DNA of 64,000 nucleotides from Oxyruncus cristatus. Its lineage: Eukaryota; Chordata; Aves; Passeriformes; Cotingidae. The stretch spans positions 719,976-783,975 of the forward strand of contig VXAY01000172.1 in assembly GCA_013399855.1 (NCBI GenBank), in the 5' to 3' direction. The position numbers and the translations under genes are program-made. Positions 49,691 to 62,938 of the stretch are shown one piece after another. The notes below the pieces were generated by a model, which was not told where the DNA came from, did no database searches, and worked only from the letters and a program-made list of their open reading frames with translations. The number at the start of each line of letters is the position of its first letter. Position 1 is the first letter of the stretch.

Positions 49691-52600
49691 GAATAAATAG
49701 ATTGATCCCAGGAGCCTGGAATTCAAGGTGGAGTTATAGATAAATGCCTGTATTTAAAAACATCTGCTACTCTCTCATTAGCTAACAGGATTTGAAAGTG
49801 TTTATGATGGTATCAACTTAGGTAGGTCACTAAATATACACAAATATGACCGAAAAATATTCAAGAGATTGCTTCAGAATAGAATTATTTAAGAGAAAAG
49901 TTTAATAATCCTCCAGGAAGCAATGGAATTTCACCCAAGAGGCTTGGAAGGGATAGGACTAATATCTATAAATTCATTGTGGGGAAAGAGACAATCCAAG
50001 AAGGAAAAAAATCATCTAAGATAAAGAAAAAACATGGCACAAGAACAAATGGAGAAAGCACATCCATACGTGTGCTCAGGCTAGAAATAAGTTTCTAGTG
50101 AGAAGAAGAATTTGTCTTAAGACTCATTTCCAAAAACTGTCTGGAGAAATTAATGCTTTGCAAGGTGAGATATATCCGTTTGTGCAACATAAGTTGTATT
50201 TGTGAGAGTAAACAACTGCATTTGACAACCCTTCCAGCTTTATCTAACTTTTGTATACATCGAGTTCCATTACTTCAGTGACTACACAAGTCAAAATAAT
50301 ACGAGTGTGTAGCCAGAGGAGGCAAAGCAAGTCTTATCCTGCTGTGTTCGTGTGAAACACTCCTGAGAATGCACAGGCCAGAAACAGCAGGCAGGTAATT
50401 CCTTATCAAAGCATGCTGCTTCTCAGCGATTAGCAAACGTACTCTGCTTGTGGAGGTAACTTACAATACTAACAATCCTCTAACTACAGAGAGTCCCACA
50501 GTCATCAGTGACAAGGAAAGGTGGAAATAGCATGATTTATTCCATTCGCTCCCAGACCAGCTCAAAGCACTCTGCTCATGCTGCTCAACCGAGTAGGGTA
50601 CTTTTACAGCAATGACCGTTGCCTGTACACCAGTAATGAACAGCTTGTAAATTTAGCCTTGAACGCTGCTCTTCTCTACATCTGCTTTTCCTTATCTTGG
50701 TGTTGATACATTTCTGTCTTATTTACCCTCACCCTAAACTGTCATACATTTTCTTCAAGGGGCAGACCCTAAACAGTACATCATTCTTCAGACATGTAAG
50801 TAGCAAGTCACCTCCTCTGCAATACAACTAACTGCAAGATCTTAAAAAAGACAAACAAAACCCAGCATCTCTAGCCATATTAATCTGTAGTTTTGCAGAT
50901 CAAACATCAACATGCATAAACAACATAAGGACTAACTAAAGAAAATCAGATGCCCTACAGAATTTGGCACATCTCCCCAGAATGTTTGGGTTGAACTACA
51001 TCATAATTACTTTTAATTCTCTGCTATAATTTCAAATTATTTAAGAAAAATAACTCCATACAGAGTAGTCTTTCTAGGTTGTAGAATCAAGCCATCTTCA
51101 TGCCCTGATTTGCAGTCAGTTTGTAAAGATGGATTTTTTAGTAAAACCTAAAGAATACTTTTTTTCCCCTCCCAGAATATAATGTCATTACAAAACCCAA
51201 AGGAGATTCAGGTTTATTCAATGCTTTAAATTCCCACAGGCTGCAATAGAGATTAGCTTTGGTAAAACAAGGAACACTTGGAACACTCATTTCACATCAG
51301 AGTCATTCCTGAAGCCAATTCCTCCGAGGGACTACCAAAGAGAGTACAGATTAGGCAATCAGACCAATTATTAATCTATGGGAATACTCTTTATCATGCA
51401 ATTCAATCATAGGGCATCACTTAAGACTTTGGAGTAATAATATACATCAGTCATGGCAATTTTGGGAAAGGTGAAAGAAAGATGTTTGACCTTGCTAGCT
51501 CTGGAATGGATGTGTGACATTTTAGCTGATATAAACATACCAGCTGAAAGGGGATAGTCTCAGATAGGCAAATATGTCTTCTCCCATTATAAGATTTTTC
51601 CACAGTTTAGATAACTATGCCTTTGGCTTGTGTTTGCAATTCAGCTCATATTTGCAGAAATTTGTATTTTCTAGATCTCAGCCCATCCATTCTGTATTTT
51701 TCATGATTTAGCATTAATAATGCTAAATAATAAATAATAAAACAAAAGATTACAGTAAAGACCATTTCACTGGCCACCTGCACCATTGTCCATCATTCAC
51801 ACACCAACCACTCTTCCTGAATAAACAATCTAAACTAAAGCTACTTACAGAGCTTTAATTTAATTTATATGTTAAGTTTAAAGCTTACTTCAGAGCAATT
51901 CCTATATTTGTGCATGCCCAAGGAAGAGATTTGAGGTTTTGAAAAGACTAAACATTAGGGAAAAGGGTAGATTCTATTGGTTATTATGCAATATATGCAA
52001 TGTAAAAATTTCCAAAACATCAGCGACAAAACAATTTTTTATAATAGGCAGCAGTGTGTTTATTTGGCTAATGGAAAGAGAGCATTGTTCAAAACTTCCT
52101 CCTCCCCTTCCTTGTTTATGTACATACTAGTCAAATAAGAGGGTTTTTTCCTGTCTACTTAAATCTCTGTTAGTGATGAATGAGCTACCACACGATACAC
52201 AGAACTTGATATCCTTTTTCAGACAAGGCAGATAGCAGTTAAACACAGGGTTTGAGAGAATAAAGCTGGATTCACACATGAGTAGTAAAGTATGCACTTA
52301 AAACTTGGTCTCCGCCTTAGGGCTTTTATAATCTTGTAGCAACTGGTTCAAATTTGCAGATTATTATGGAGGCCATCTTATTATTCATGAATTTAACAGG
52401 GAGGGGGATTTTCATATTTGCCTCTGATTGTAAAATTCTGTGCACATTCTGTACCATCTGACTGAAGTTACCCCATTTTACCATAACTGGCTAGTCAGAA
52501 GTGGCATAGGTGAATAATACACATTTGTAGTTTCAGTAGTTTGTTTCAGTTTGAGGTTTTCATGGACATTAAGCCTTTCCTGTACTTCATGGTAGTTACA

Positions 52601-52989
52601 GCTGTCCTCTATTTGAGGTTTGTTCTCTTTCTATGTACACATAATAAAATATACATATCATTATGAAACTAAATGATAAATTTCACATATCAAACATTTT
52701 AAATGTCTTACTGCATTCTGATCTCTCTCCACCACAACTACATCCTACATGGTATAGGAATTTTCAGAGAACAACCACCTTCAAAATAACCAATTATTGA
52801 TTCTAGTTCTATATGTGGAATACCATTTTTGAGACAGCATTAATATGCACGGAAACAAAAAGTCTCTTATAGATACTAGTCCTGGGTTAGAGGATAAAAT
52901 ACATCTGAATGCTCACCTAATAGAAATGTATACATAATATATATTTTATACACGCACGTGTAAATACATTACCATATGGGCATAATATT
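49691..52989. other. AT-rich non-coding DNA, no gene seen
   Basis: No gene recognised. The part up to about 50000 might continue the ancient LINE scrap. A small foldback gcattaataatgc and AATA repeats lie near 51711-51742. An alternating TA-rich stretch runs 52928-52965. Confidence 0.6.
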
Positions 52990-53346
52990 GACAGGCTGAG
53001 ACAGTTGGAGTTGTTCAGCTTGGAGAAGGCAAGCTTATAAAAAAGAGGGAGAATGACTTTTTACATGAGCAGCTAGAGATAGCACAAGGGAGAATGGTTT
53101 TAAACTAAAAAAGAGATTTAGATCAGATATTCGGAAGAAATTCTTTACTTAGAGGGTAGTGAGGCACTGGAACACGTTGCCAAAACAAGTTGTGACTGTC
53201 CCATCCCTTACAGTCTTCAAGGCCAGGTTGGATGGGGCATTGAGCAACCTGGTCTAGTGGAAGGTGTCCTTGCCCATGGCAGGGGGGTTGTCACTAGATG
53301 ATCTTCAAGGTTCCTTCCAACACAAACCACTCTATGATTCTATAAA
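52990..53346 (+). mobile_element. CR1 LINE 3' fragment
   Basis: The segment begins gacaggctgagacagttgga and continues with ttcagcttggagaaggcaag, ggcactggaacacgttgcc, ccttgcccatggcagggg, gatgatcttcaaggttcctt and the terminal ctctatgattctat. These are consecutive landmarks of the CR1 3' end. The subfamily differs from the 29-kb copy (tail wording and attctat rather than attctgtg repeats). The element is a 5'-truncated, non-coding insertion of about 360 bases, moderately diverged. Confidence 0.9.
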
Positions 53347-56300
53347 CCTGATTTTCTTCCTCCACTATTCATTAAAACAGCCAGTATCTAAAATTATGCC
53401 TCCAAGATCAGGTTTGTCCAACTAGATCTTTAAAAGGTTTAATATTGCAATCTTAAGAAGAACTACATAGTGAGAATGTGAGGGCAGCAAATGCTTCTTT
53501 TTTCAACTGTCAGCAGCTGACATCAAAAGTTTAAGGAGTTCTTCAGAGTAGTAGGGAGTGGTTCAGAAAACTCCACCTAAGACAGTTCCTTGGCAGACAG
53601 CATTATTTACTGGACTACTTCTTTAAGTGGTTAAAATTCATGGTAAAAGCATAGTCAGAATAAGGGTGTGCCAGTTTTTAATTTTCAGTTGATACAAACA
53701 AACCAAAATACATTGATTTTGAAGTATAACACTGCAAGGGGAAAAAAAAGCGCTGCATGTCATCTGTTTAATGTCCAAAAGGACAAAGTTTTTCTTTCAT
53801 AATTAAAAAAAAAAAATCACAAAAACATATGTTCCTATGATAACAGATGTTGACTTACACCATCAAAACAGAGTTTAATTGTTACAATTTACTGTTCATC
53901 AGGATGCGGTTCAAGTGGAGCCAGAAAGGATAAAAGCACGTCCCTCTCTTCAAAACCACATATTTCATTAGACCCATTATAAGAAATAGTAACAGAGGAA
54001 GTCTAATATTTTGACAAACCCATAGTGAAAAACTTGTTTGACCTTGAATTATAACCGATTACAGAGGATCTAAGATACCATTATGAAATACAGTTTACAT
54101 GCTTTTTGGCTTTAGAATTTTCAAATAGTATGCACTTGACTACAGACCACTGAAATAGCTGAATATTCAGGGGCAGACATCTTCACCTGAGCACAGAACC
54201 AAACGGGAAGATTAAAGCAAGGAGAAAGTTCTTCTTCCTTCCTTTCCCCTTCCAGTCCCACTTCCCCCGTGCCAAGCACTGAGTCAGCTCTGAACAGAAA
54301 CATCTGCTGGGCATTCTACAAAGAGCAGAGCCCACCCATTACATATTGAGCTGTCCCCCAGCCCCTTCCTTGCTCTGCAGTCTCTGCAGAGTGACTTGGC
54401 CAATTCTGACCCTCAGCTTCAAAGCCTGCTGTTACCCTGTTGTGCACAGAGATCCCTGAAAGGCAAAAGGGCTCTCTAAATATTTTTAGAAAACTAATAG
54501 ATACTTTTCTAAGTTCTTTTTGTTTTCAGTCACGAAAACAAGGTGGGCTTTTCAAACATTTTTCCGAAACTGTGGCTAGAAAAAGCGAAATCAAGCTCAT
54601 CCTATCTATTTTCTGGCTCTCTCTTTTCTTTTTCTTTTCTATGGAAGATAAGCATGAAGTCCCCTGGGGCTCTTCTATGAAATCAAAAAGTGCCAAACAG
54701 AAAAATAAGTGCACTGTATGTATTTGGCTGATACATGAAAGACTGAGAAGGTTCTGTGTAAAGGAGTCCTTTGACAGGATTCTTGCAGTGCCAGCTCTGC
54801 ACCAAAAACTTTACTTCTTTCAAAGGTTAGCAGCTCTGGAAACAAAAAGCTTAAATACACCAAGAGTAAGACTTATTCCGTACGAGTATAGAAGTCTGCA
54901 TAATATTTATACACTTGGTTTCTCACATACCTGATGAAAGAAGATAAAAAAGACACAAGGGAAGATAGGAAAAACAAGCCCAGAATATTCAAGGATTTTT
55001 GTAAGGACTACACCCTTGCTGACATTTAAGGAATTTCTGATGATACAGAGTAAGTCTTCTGACGTGAGAGCAATTTCTGACTAGGACTTTTCAACAAACC
55101 GCTGTGGGCTGCAGTTACCACAAAATTGTTTTCTGCTCATTGCATGTTATTCCATGGCAATTGGCATGATTGCCAGACTAAGTATTTACATGTGTTAAGT
55201 GTACGTTGCATAAAATCTCGCAGTGGCTCCCACTACTTCAGGTCTCTAACGCTTCACATGCATACAGAATATACACACACAGAAGCACAAGTACACACTG
55301 CAAAATATGTAACTTGAATTTCTTGTCATGGCATATTAAAGGATAATTATCTACACAGTACCTGTTCAAAGGAATTATGTGAGCTTAAGCTCTGGAAACA
55401 AGCACCACAAAATTTGTCATCTCAAGCTTACTTTCTATTACATGCTATGAAAGCAAGCAATTTCCCAGCCTTAAAAATCTTTCCTCACTCTTGTACATGA
55501 CCAAGCCAATAAGCTTTTCTTTTAAAAAGGTGGTAGAAGTGAAGATGCAGAAAATAAATATACCAGGTATTTTAAAATAAAACTTCATGATGAACTTAGT
55601 TCGCAACACAGCTGCAGAGCCTGGAATCAATTTGATACTGGGCTATTTGAAAATTCCTGTTACTCACTACACCATTCCTGGTCTCCAGGAGGTTTGGGTA
55701 GGCTGACAAGGGGAGAGCACTAATTGAAAGCAGTGCAACTTTGCCTGTGAGAAATCAAATGGCAGCAGCTATTTGCCTGGCTGACTTTAATGTGAGCAAA
55801 ACCTAATCCAGACATGATCTTACTGAGGACCTAAATTTTCACTACACAGCACCATATGGAGTGCCAAAATCCTAGGAGTTGACCCTATATTCCTATGAGG
55901 TCAGAGCGCAAGAGCAAGACTGAAGTTTTAAGCAAGACAGACACTTTTATATCTTTTGTCTATGAGAATTACTATGTCAAGGAAGAATAAACTTCTGTGT
56001 ATGTAGGACACATCAAAAATATAGGTAAGTCTAGCTTTATAAATAAGGAAAGTAAATTAGGTTGTTTTTCAGTACCTACAATACTTATTAATGAGCATGT
56101 ATTAATATGCAATTATCCTCTTGAGAAAACAGGGGCCAGTTATGTTATATAATTGGGAGTCATTTATTATGTACTTGCGGATCCTGGCAAGCCCGGATTA
56201 TCAACAAGGGAGCTCTGTTCCTAACTTCAGGTGTACTGCGACACATTAAGACATGCAGAAAGGAGAAGGCCATAGTTATGCTGCACATCACTTAATTTCT

Positions 56301-59300
56301 GCCTTTAAGGTAGAGGACAGTAATTAAGTGTTAATGCTTACTGGAATTTCCAGTGGAAACTCAGACAGTCACTCCTTGGCAGAGCCACAGACATTTTTTG
56401 GTTCTACAGTTCCACAAGAGTTCAGTATGAACTAAAAGAAATGGATGAGATATGAATGGATATTCTTCCTGTTATTATATGAATGGATACTACTCCTAGT
56501 CATCTAATATTTATTTTTTTGTTCATGAATCAACATCAGAGCTCAAAATTTTTTCACTCCCTAACAAATACGCTAATTACACACCACATCTGACTTGTAA
56601 AGTTCAGGCTGCAGTTAAACTGTCTCAGAATGTGCAGGAAAATCCGTTCTGCAGTTGCAGTATAGTCCAATAGCAGGACAGAGAAAACTTGTGAAGACAC
56701 AGAACCCTGTGTTGATAATCAGATTTTGAGAATCACTAAGTGTTATTCTTCAGTGGCCCTGACTCAATCAGTAATTAAGCAACTTTTGAAAAATAATTTC
56801 CCTTAGATTTGAGCACGTGATATTCAGTAAACAAACTGCCAACTGCCCAAGTCTGCCATTCATAGCTGGTTTTACCCATTTCATTTTTGCAACAGCAACT
56901 GTTTCAGCTTGAATAGCATTTGCACTGACTTGAAATTCCAATCTTGCTCTTGCAAATTGTGTCAAGAGATTGAGGTTACTCATCTACATAATCCATTTTT
57001 AAGTGGTAACACTGGACCTATGAAAACAAGTTCATTACCTAGTCTATACTCTTTGTCCTTGTTTCTGGGCAGGTCACATCGTATTTAGATTGGTTAGAAA
57101 TAAAATAAAATACCCCTCCCCCCCAAAAAAAATGGAGAAATCCTTGGCTAGACTGCTGTACTAGCATTCGTTTTTCTTCAGTCACACCTTGCTCTGGAAG
57201 CATGGAATTTGCTTCCCGGTACATGGTAACATGCAAGATTTCTGGATAGTTTTTTGCTGTACCTGAGAAGAATGGCTTGCTAATGCATGTTATTCTTGCA
57301 TAGGTTTTTTCGTCTACTTTACACACCTCATCTATTTGTGCGTGTGTGTGTGTGCATTTGGTTCATCAAGATTTGCTGGCAAAATACATGCAAGCAGAGC
57401 AGCATAGTAATTACAACTGTAATCATTAAATACAAACAACTTGGACAAAACATTGATTTTCTATAAAAAAATATTTTCTAGTGAAAACTTTCAATACATC
57501 TCAACTTTTCTTGGATGCTAAGTATAGAAAGGATGCTGTGGCATTTTACAAGAAAAACAAATGAGAGACAGACTTGTTATCAAAACCTCAACATTTTTAA
57601 TCCAGATGTTTTTAATTCAGGCATAACAAGCAAGATGAGAGAAAAATGGGGAAGAGAAGGACAGAAAGCTTTAGATTAGTAAGAGCACATGGGTCTTCTA
57701 GAAAACAAGATGAAAATAATTTAAATGAGATGGGATAATTAGTTTGGTGAAAACATAAAACAGGGATATCTAGGAATAAGCTAAATACTCATTTCCATAT
57801 TAATGTACATTCATGAAAAAATGGATCATCAACTAAATTGAAGAATGATACCACTTAAGGGATTTTATATTTCATTCAGACGAAAGCATTTTTTTTTTTT
57901 TTGGTTTAGATATTTAAAGAATTTTCAAAGTGATAGGGAGTAAAACTAGCACCTAACAGAATATAACATCAGAAAGTGCAAGTCTGTTTTAACACAAGTA
58001 TTTAACTAGACATTTTCTGTGAAAACAGCCCTAGAGGAAGCATCTGTTAAGACACACTGCTGAAGCACAGTATCAAGAGCAAATAATAATCCTCTGAAGA
58101 AATCCAGTTCTGCTCTCTTATTACACAAGCAGATAAACAATTGTTGCAATTTATTTTTATTTTTAAACACCACCCTGGTTTCTACTTATGTTGCAAAATA
58201 AATTACTTACTGAATCTCTCTCAGTGCCAATATAACTTTTTTAGGTCAGTCTGTATGTTGGATTTAGCTTTCCCCACATCCTGACCAGGACAAACTTGAG
58301 CCATATAGTCAATTCTGTCTAAAAAGCAAGGAAGTAGTGACAAGAAATTAAGGCTCTTTCAAGAAAAGGTGGACATACAGTTTGTGCCACTCATGAAGCT
58401 ATTGTCATCCTGCTCTGGCATATACAAAGCAGACTGTCCTCTGTTAAAACAAGATATGAAAACAGGAGAGACAGAATAAAATTCTCATGTGTAATTATGG
58501 CTGTATCCAGTACAATACAGGAAACTCACCGTACTGGTTCAGATTTGGCTTTCCAAATGTCCTTGGCTGCTTAGTACTCTTTCCAGAGCCAAACCAGGGC
58601 ATTCTTGGCTTCAGTTAAATTTGTGTTAGCCCAGCACACCCCAGTCTTCAGTTCCCTCAACACTGAGTTGTCTTTGTAAACCGAGGAAAACAGGATATCT
58701 GCAAAAAAAAAAAAAAAAAAAAAAAAAATCACAGCATCTTATTGTGAGCTTGCAGTACATGTGTCATTTCTTTATGGACACAATCCAATATGCTTACCTA
58801 TTTTCCAATTTTAAGTAGTAGAAAGCAAGTAAGGGTTTTGGTCATAAGAAGGGGTTATCAGCTATATAAGAAATTGATTTTAATTTTCATGAGTTTGGCT
58901 TATAAGGAATCGATTTGGAATCACTTTGAAAAGTTTTCAGGAGGTAAGTTTCTTAAAGTGCTTTGTAATCATACATGCACATTGTAGTCATATAACATTT
59001 CTACCAACAGATCCACATATGAACACACAAAGTAAAATAATTAAATCTGGTTAATAAGATCATCTTGAAGATGAGAGCTTTTCATGTCTTAAACAAACAT
59101 CATCAACTGTTCTCTGGAGTTACCTATTCTTAAACCCATTAAAGGGAGAGACCAGTCAACCAACCTAAGCTATACCCATTAACTTTCTAGAAAGTTAAAT
59201 GAAGTCCATGAGTCCTTTGCAAAGTCCCATTCATTCCAAATCAGAGCATAACCAGAGCTGCAGAGAACTGCAGAACCAACAAAATTCTGCTTAGCTCTCC

Positions 59301-61090
59301 ACCATCTCTGTCACATGATACATGCACATTATTTGTGTTAAATATAAGGAAAATAACGTCCTTCTGGGAATTGAATCCTGACAACATGAAATATCCGTTG
59401 TCTTAAATGCAGGAAGGAGAAGGAGACACATAGGTTGATTCTGCAAGACAGAAACTTTAGAAGCTCTGTTAGGAATATTTATTATATTCCAAAGCCAAAC
59501 TACAACATGACATCCAGCCCTCTTATTTGGAAGTGCTAACTTAAATACCCATCCACTTCAGTGGAAACACAATTCCACTTCAACGCACCAACATCTAGAA
59601 TAAAGTTAGTCGGTGTGTCAATTTCTAGTTACAGCTCAGACTGATTTCAGACAACACAGTTCTTTTCTGATTTGGGGATATAAAACTTAATTCTGTTGCA
59701 TAAGGGAAAGTTTGTAAAATCAATGGCTACAACATAAAGGATTGTGAAAACATCAGACAGTTACATCCTGTTGCTTATACAAACTATACTTGAATAAATT
59801 CCTCACTGTTAACTTTTCCAACACTCAGTTTTCTTTGAAGATGAGACAAATTGTACAATTTAAAGATGAACACAGCCCAAGGTACACTTTGTAGTTTTGC
59901 TATGCAGTTAAATTGAATACAACTCTGCAGTCACAGACTGTGCTATTGCTTGCTATGCCACTTCCCCTGTTTCTAGAGTACCTGTAGAAGGACATCACCT
60001 GTGGGATCACCTACACTATTCATATGAAGAACTATTAAGTTGTTCTCCCCAGTGTAGTGCATAGGCAAGAAGAGTAATTAACAATTAAGGCTAATTTGAG
60101 AGAGGATGACAAAACTGAGATCATCAGCGCATACAGAAAAACCTGCTTAGCTACAGATGAAGCAGTAACTTTTTCATGCTCTCCCAAGTGTTGCCTACAT
60201 CTAGATATGAAAGACATGACTTTCTAGTTTCCCTTTATATTAAGAAGTGTTTGCTGATAAAAGGCCTCATGATATATTTCAAGCTTATTTGCAGATTCTG
60301 TAAAATCTTGTCATTAATTTTTAAAAAAAAAAATCACACTGAGAAAGACTTTATTGAAGCTGGGTTCCCTCTCCCAAGTTTATTGAATTTTTCTTGCATA
60401 TTAAGTGTGTTAACAAGACTGGATCACCAGAACATATTGTATAAATATTTACATGGATATGTCCCCAAGGCTAGCCTCATGTGTGCATGCATCCTAGGAG
60501 AAATAGCTGTGTTGTGCTTGAACTATTTATGGGAGTTGGGGAAGCAAAAGCAGAAGAATTTATTTGAGGCACAGATTACTTCAGAGTTTACCCTTCTGTC
60601 AGTATCTCACACCACAAAAAGTTTTCGAACATAGGATCCATGCTTCATGTTAAACATCAATGGCTTTCACTTAAACTTAAGATCAGTAGTCTGAACTAAT
60701 GAAATGTTGTTTTTTATTTTTAAACCATATCCTAATAAAAAAAAAACTAATAGATTCAGCTTAGACATCTTATTTGCTATTGCATTTCCATAACACCAGA
60801 GTGATGGTATTTTGCAGCTACTCCAGAAAAACACATTTTTTGATTCTTCCTTTCCAGAGCAGGTATAGTACAGCTACCAAAAGTACAGAGGAGGACTACG
60901 TGCACAACCAGCTACAGAGAACTTACTTACGAGAAATCTTTACATAGACCTGGACTCCCTTTTCCAGCCTAAAAAAAATTTTTGAAGTTGTATAACATTA
61001 CTGGTATATTCAATATTATCAGAGAATGAACAATCACTATGCTTCCCATAACAAGAATTACTTGAAGAGCAACAAAAAATAGCAGTGGAC
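53347..61090. other. AT-rich non-coding DNA, no gene seen
   Basis: About 7.7 kb without a recognisable gene. It contains the longest frames of the window (164 codons at 54440-54934 and 152 codons at 60176-60634, both plus), which lack any domain. A 27-bp-period duplication lies at 56451-56497, a C-run/A-run pair at 57111-57131, a seven-unit GT run at 57342-57354 and a 26-base A run at 58703-58728. Confidence 0.6.
58703..58728 (+). repeat. 26-base poly-A run
   Basis: Uninterrupted A run, the longest on the plus strand in the window. No AATAAA signal is seen within 40 bases upstream and no coding remnant was recognised before it, so it is not clearly the tail of a retrocopy. CR1 and the bird SINE do not end in poly-A. 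Confidence 0.9.
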
Positions 61091-61204
61091 AGTCTTAAGC
61101 TTTCGAGGACATAAGAACAGTCTGTTTACTACAGAGCGTCTTAGACATAAGATGATAACCCAATTATACTGTGATAGCTCTGACTCTGCAGCTTAAACAG
61201 AGGT
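61091..61204 (+). repeat. Diverged direct repeat, copy 1
   Basis: This 114-base segment aligns without gaps to 61322-61435 (offset 231 bases). By hand count 79 of 114 positions agree (about 69%). The best block has tctgtttact identical in both, and ttagacataa against ttagacacaa. The DNA between and outside the copies does not align. It is unrelated to CR1 or the SINE as far as I can see. Confidence 0.75.
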
Positions 61205-61321
61205 TTGTTTTACATACAGAACTAGCTGGAATTTCCAAAATGCTAACGGAGCATCTTTAGCCACACAAATTGTTTAGCCTCTATTAATCACATCTATGAG
61301 GCTCAGTAAAGTTTTCATTTC

Positions 61322-61435
61322 TAATCTAAGCTCTTCAGGATGTAAAAATACTCTGTTTACTTCAGAGTATCTTAGACACAAGGGGATAAACCAATTAGGT
61401 TATGATGGATCCAACCTTGCAGTTCAAATAAGGGT
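61322..61435 (+). repeat. Diverged direct repeat, copy 2
   Basis: Partner of 61091-61204, same orientation, separated by 117 bases. The pair may be an old tandem duplication whose spacer has decayed, or two insertions of one unknown element. Confidence 0.75.
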
Positions 61436-62042
61436 CAGACAGTAGCATTTAACTTGTATTTATTGGATTTGCCCCCACCCTTCAACCTTTGTTTAGGTAG
61501 TTATTAAGCATACAAAGATGCAATTCTATTGAGACTGGTCTGTTTTAGAATCCCTCTCATTGAATCCACTCCTGAATATTTTTTCAATGGAAATCCAGTC
61601 AAAAAAAGACAGAAGATATGTCTTCTGGATTTTTCAGAGCTCCAAAGATCCGTACCTATTTGTCAACCTGTCTACTTTTATGTCACTGCTACAATACATG
61701 AACTAGTATAAGAGTGCAGTATGTGGATGAAACTGCCGGAGTAGTCTTTGAGATTCTGCAGATTTCTATAAAGATAGGCTTTGAAGCCAACACTGTGAAG
61801 TTCATAATTGTCTCAATTTTTAGGGACAACATTCAGATAAAAAAAATTGAAAGTTTCCTAGTTGAAATATCAATTAATTAATCTACAATACTGATTATGA
61901 GGTATTTGTATAGTGATAGGCCAACTTTTTGCTGTTGTGCTGGGTCACTTGCACGTAGCAAGAGGATAGCTCAACCTGAAAAACTTTCTGTGTAAATAAA
62001 TGCAAGATGTCAGCTGTAAATAAAGAAGGTATAAAGACAGTT

Positions 62043-62092
62043 CATTAGTATGTAACTGGCAGAGTTGGAATCAAGGTATTCTACTTCCAGAA
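62043..62092 (-). mobile_element. Possible MIR-like 3' fragment
   Basis: The plus strand reads ttagtatgtaactggcagag then ttggaatcaaggtattctac and ttccag, similar to the reverse complement of MIR (tagtaagtggcagagctggg, attcgaacccaggtcttctg). Short and diverged. Confidence 0.35.
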
Positions 62093-62900
62093 AATCACAT
62101 TCAATATAGTGCTACTCGAACCACAAAATAAAACTCACTCTATTGGTACCAAACAACGTGTTTATATACAACATATTGCTATTCATAGTGAGTCATGATG
62201 AAAATTACCACTTTTTTAAAAAAGAAACATTTCCCACTAATCACATGAAACACAATTGTGTCAGGATACAAACCCACAAACTCTGGGACAAGAAAGTTCT
62301 TCACTTTTTCCTTTATCACCCAGTGTGTTCTTTCATGCCGCAAGGTGCTGCCTTCCAGACTACCAAGACATAAAATATACTACAGGAACTATAAATCTCT
62401 CCCTCATATATGCAGAAAACTAATTTCCTATATTGCTTGTTCCAATCAACTCTCTGCTTTTCATTAAGCACGGCATGTAATTCAAAAATACATTTGGAAT
62501 ACAAGCCTGAGAATTTTCTAAGAAAGACCCCCAGGTGGCTGGACAGTAAGCCAGCGCTCAAGCAGGGAGATTTCTAAGAGCTACTTGACATAAAACAATT
62601 AAATTGATTCAATCATTTGAGTTCAAGCCCCGTTGCAACTGTTAAACTCCGGATTCAGAACATATATGCAGCACTGGATTTTAAAACCAGTAAAGGACAT
62701 TTGAATAAAGTTAATTCCTAATCTCTTTGTCTTCCAATGGCCACTCAGACAGGACAGTTCATGTTACCAAGAGCTCACGTGCAGAGAAACAAATCTTCAA
62801 AAATAGCATCTGTTACATAAAGAAATATGGTTTTAATTTAAGCAGTGTGGATCTTAGAAATCCATTTTACTTACTTTTTTTGTATATAGTGTTGGTTGAT

Positions 62901-62938
62901 GAATGGCATTTCAATTAATAAATGGCAGTACAATTAAT
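62901..62938 (+). repeat. Short tandem duplication, 19-bp period
   Basis: The units gaatggcatttcaattaat and aaatggcagtacaattaat lie head to tail, followed by a partial third unit (aaatgctaat). Confidence 0.8.

Noticed and set aside
54440..54934. 164-codon open frame as a gene
   Set aside because: It begins with a non-ATG codon, has no recognisable domain and is of a size chance can produce in this much AT-rich DNA; kept only as a finding.
58477..58728. Processed pseudogene ending in the 26-base A run
   Set aside because: The nearest AATAAA-like signal lies over 200 bases before the run and no coding remnant is recognised upstream.
60176..60634. 152-codon plus-strand frame as a gene
   Set aside because: Its translation is a mix of low-information K/F/L-rich segments with no family resemblance, and it crosses an A run.
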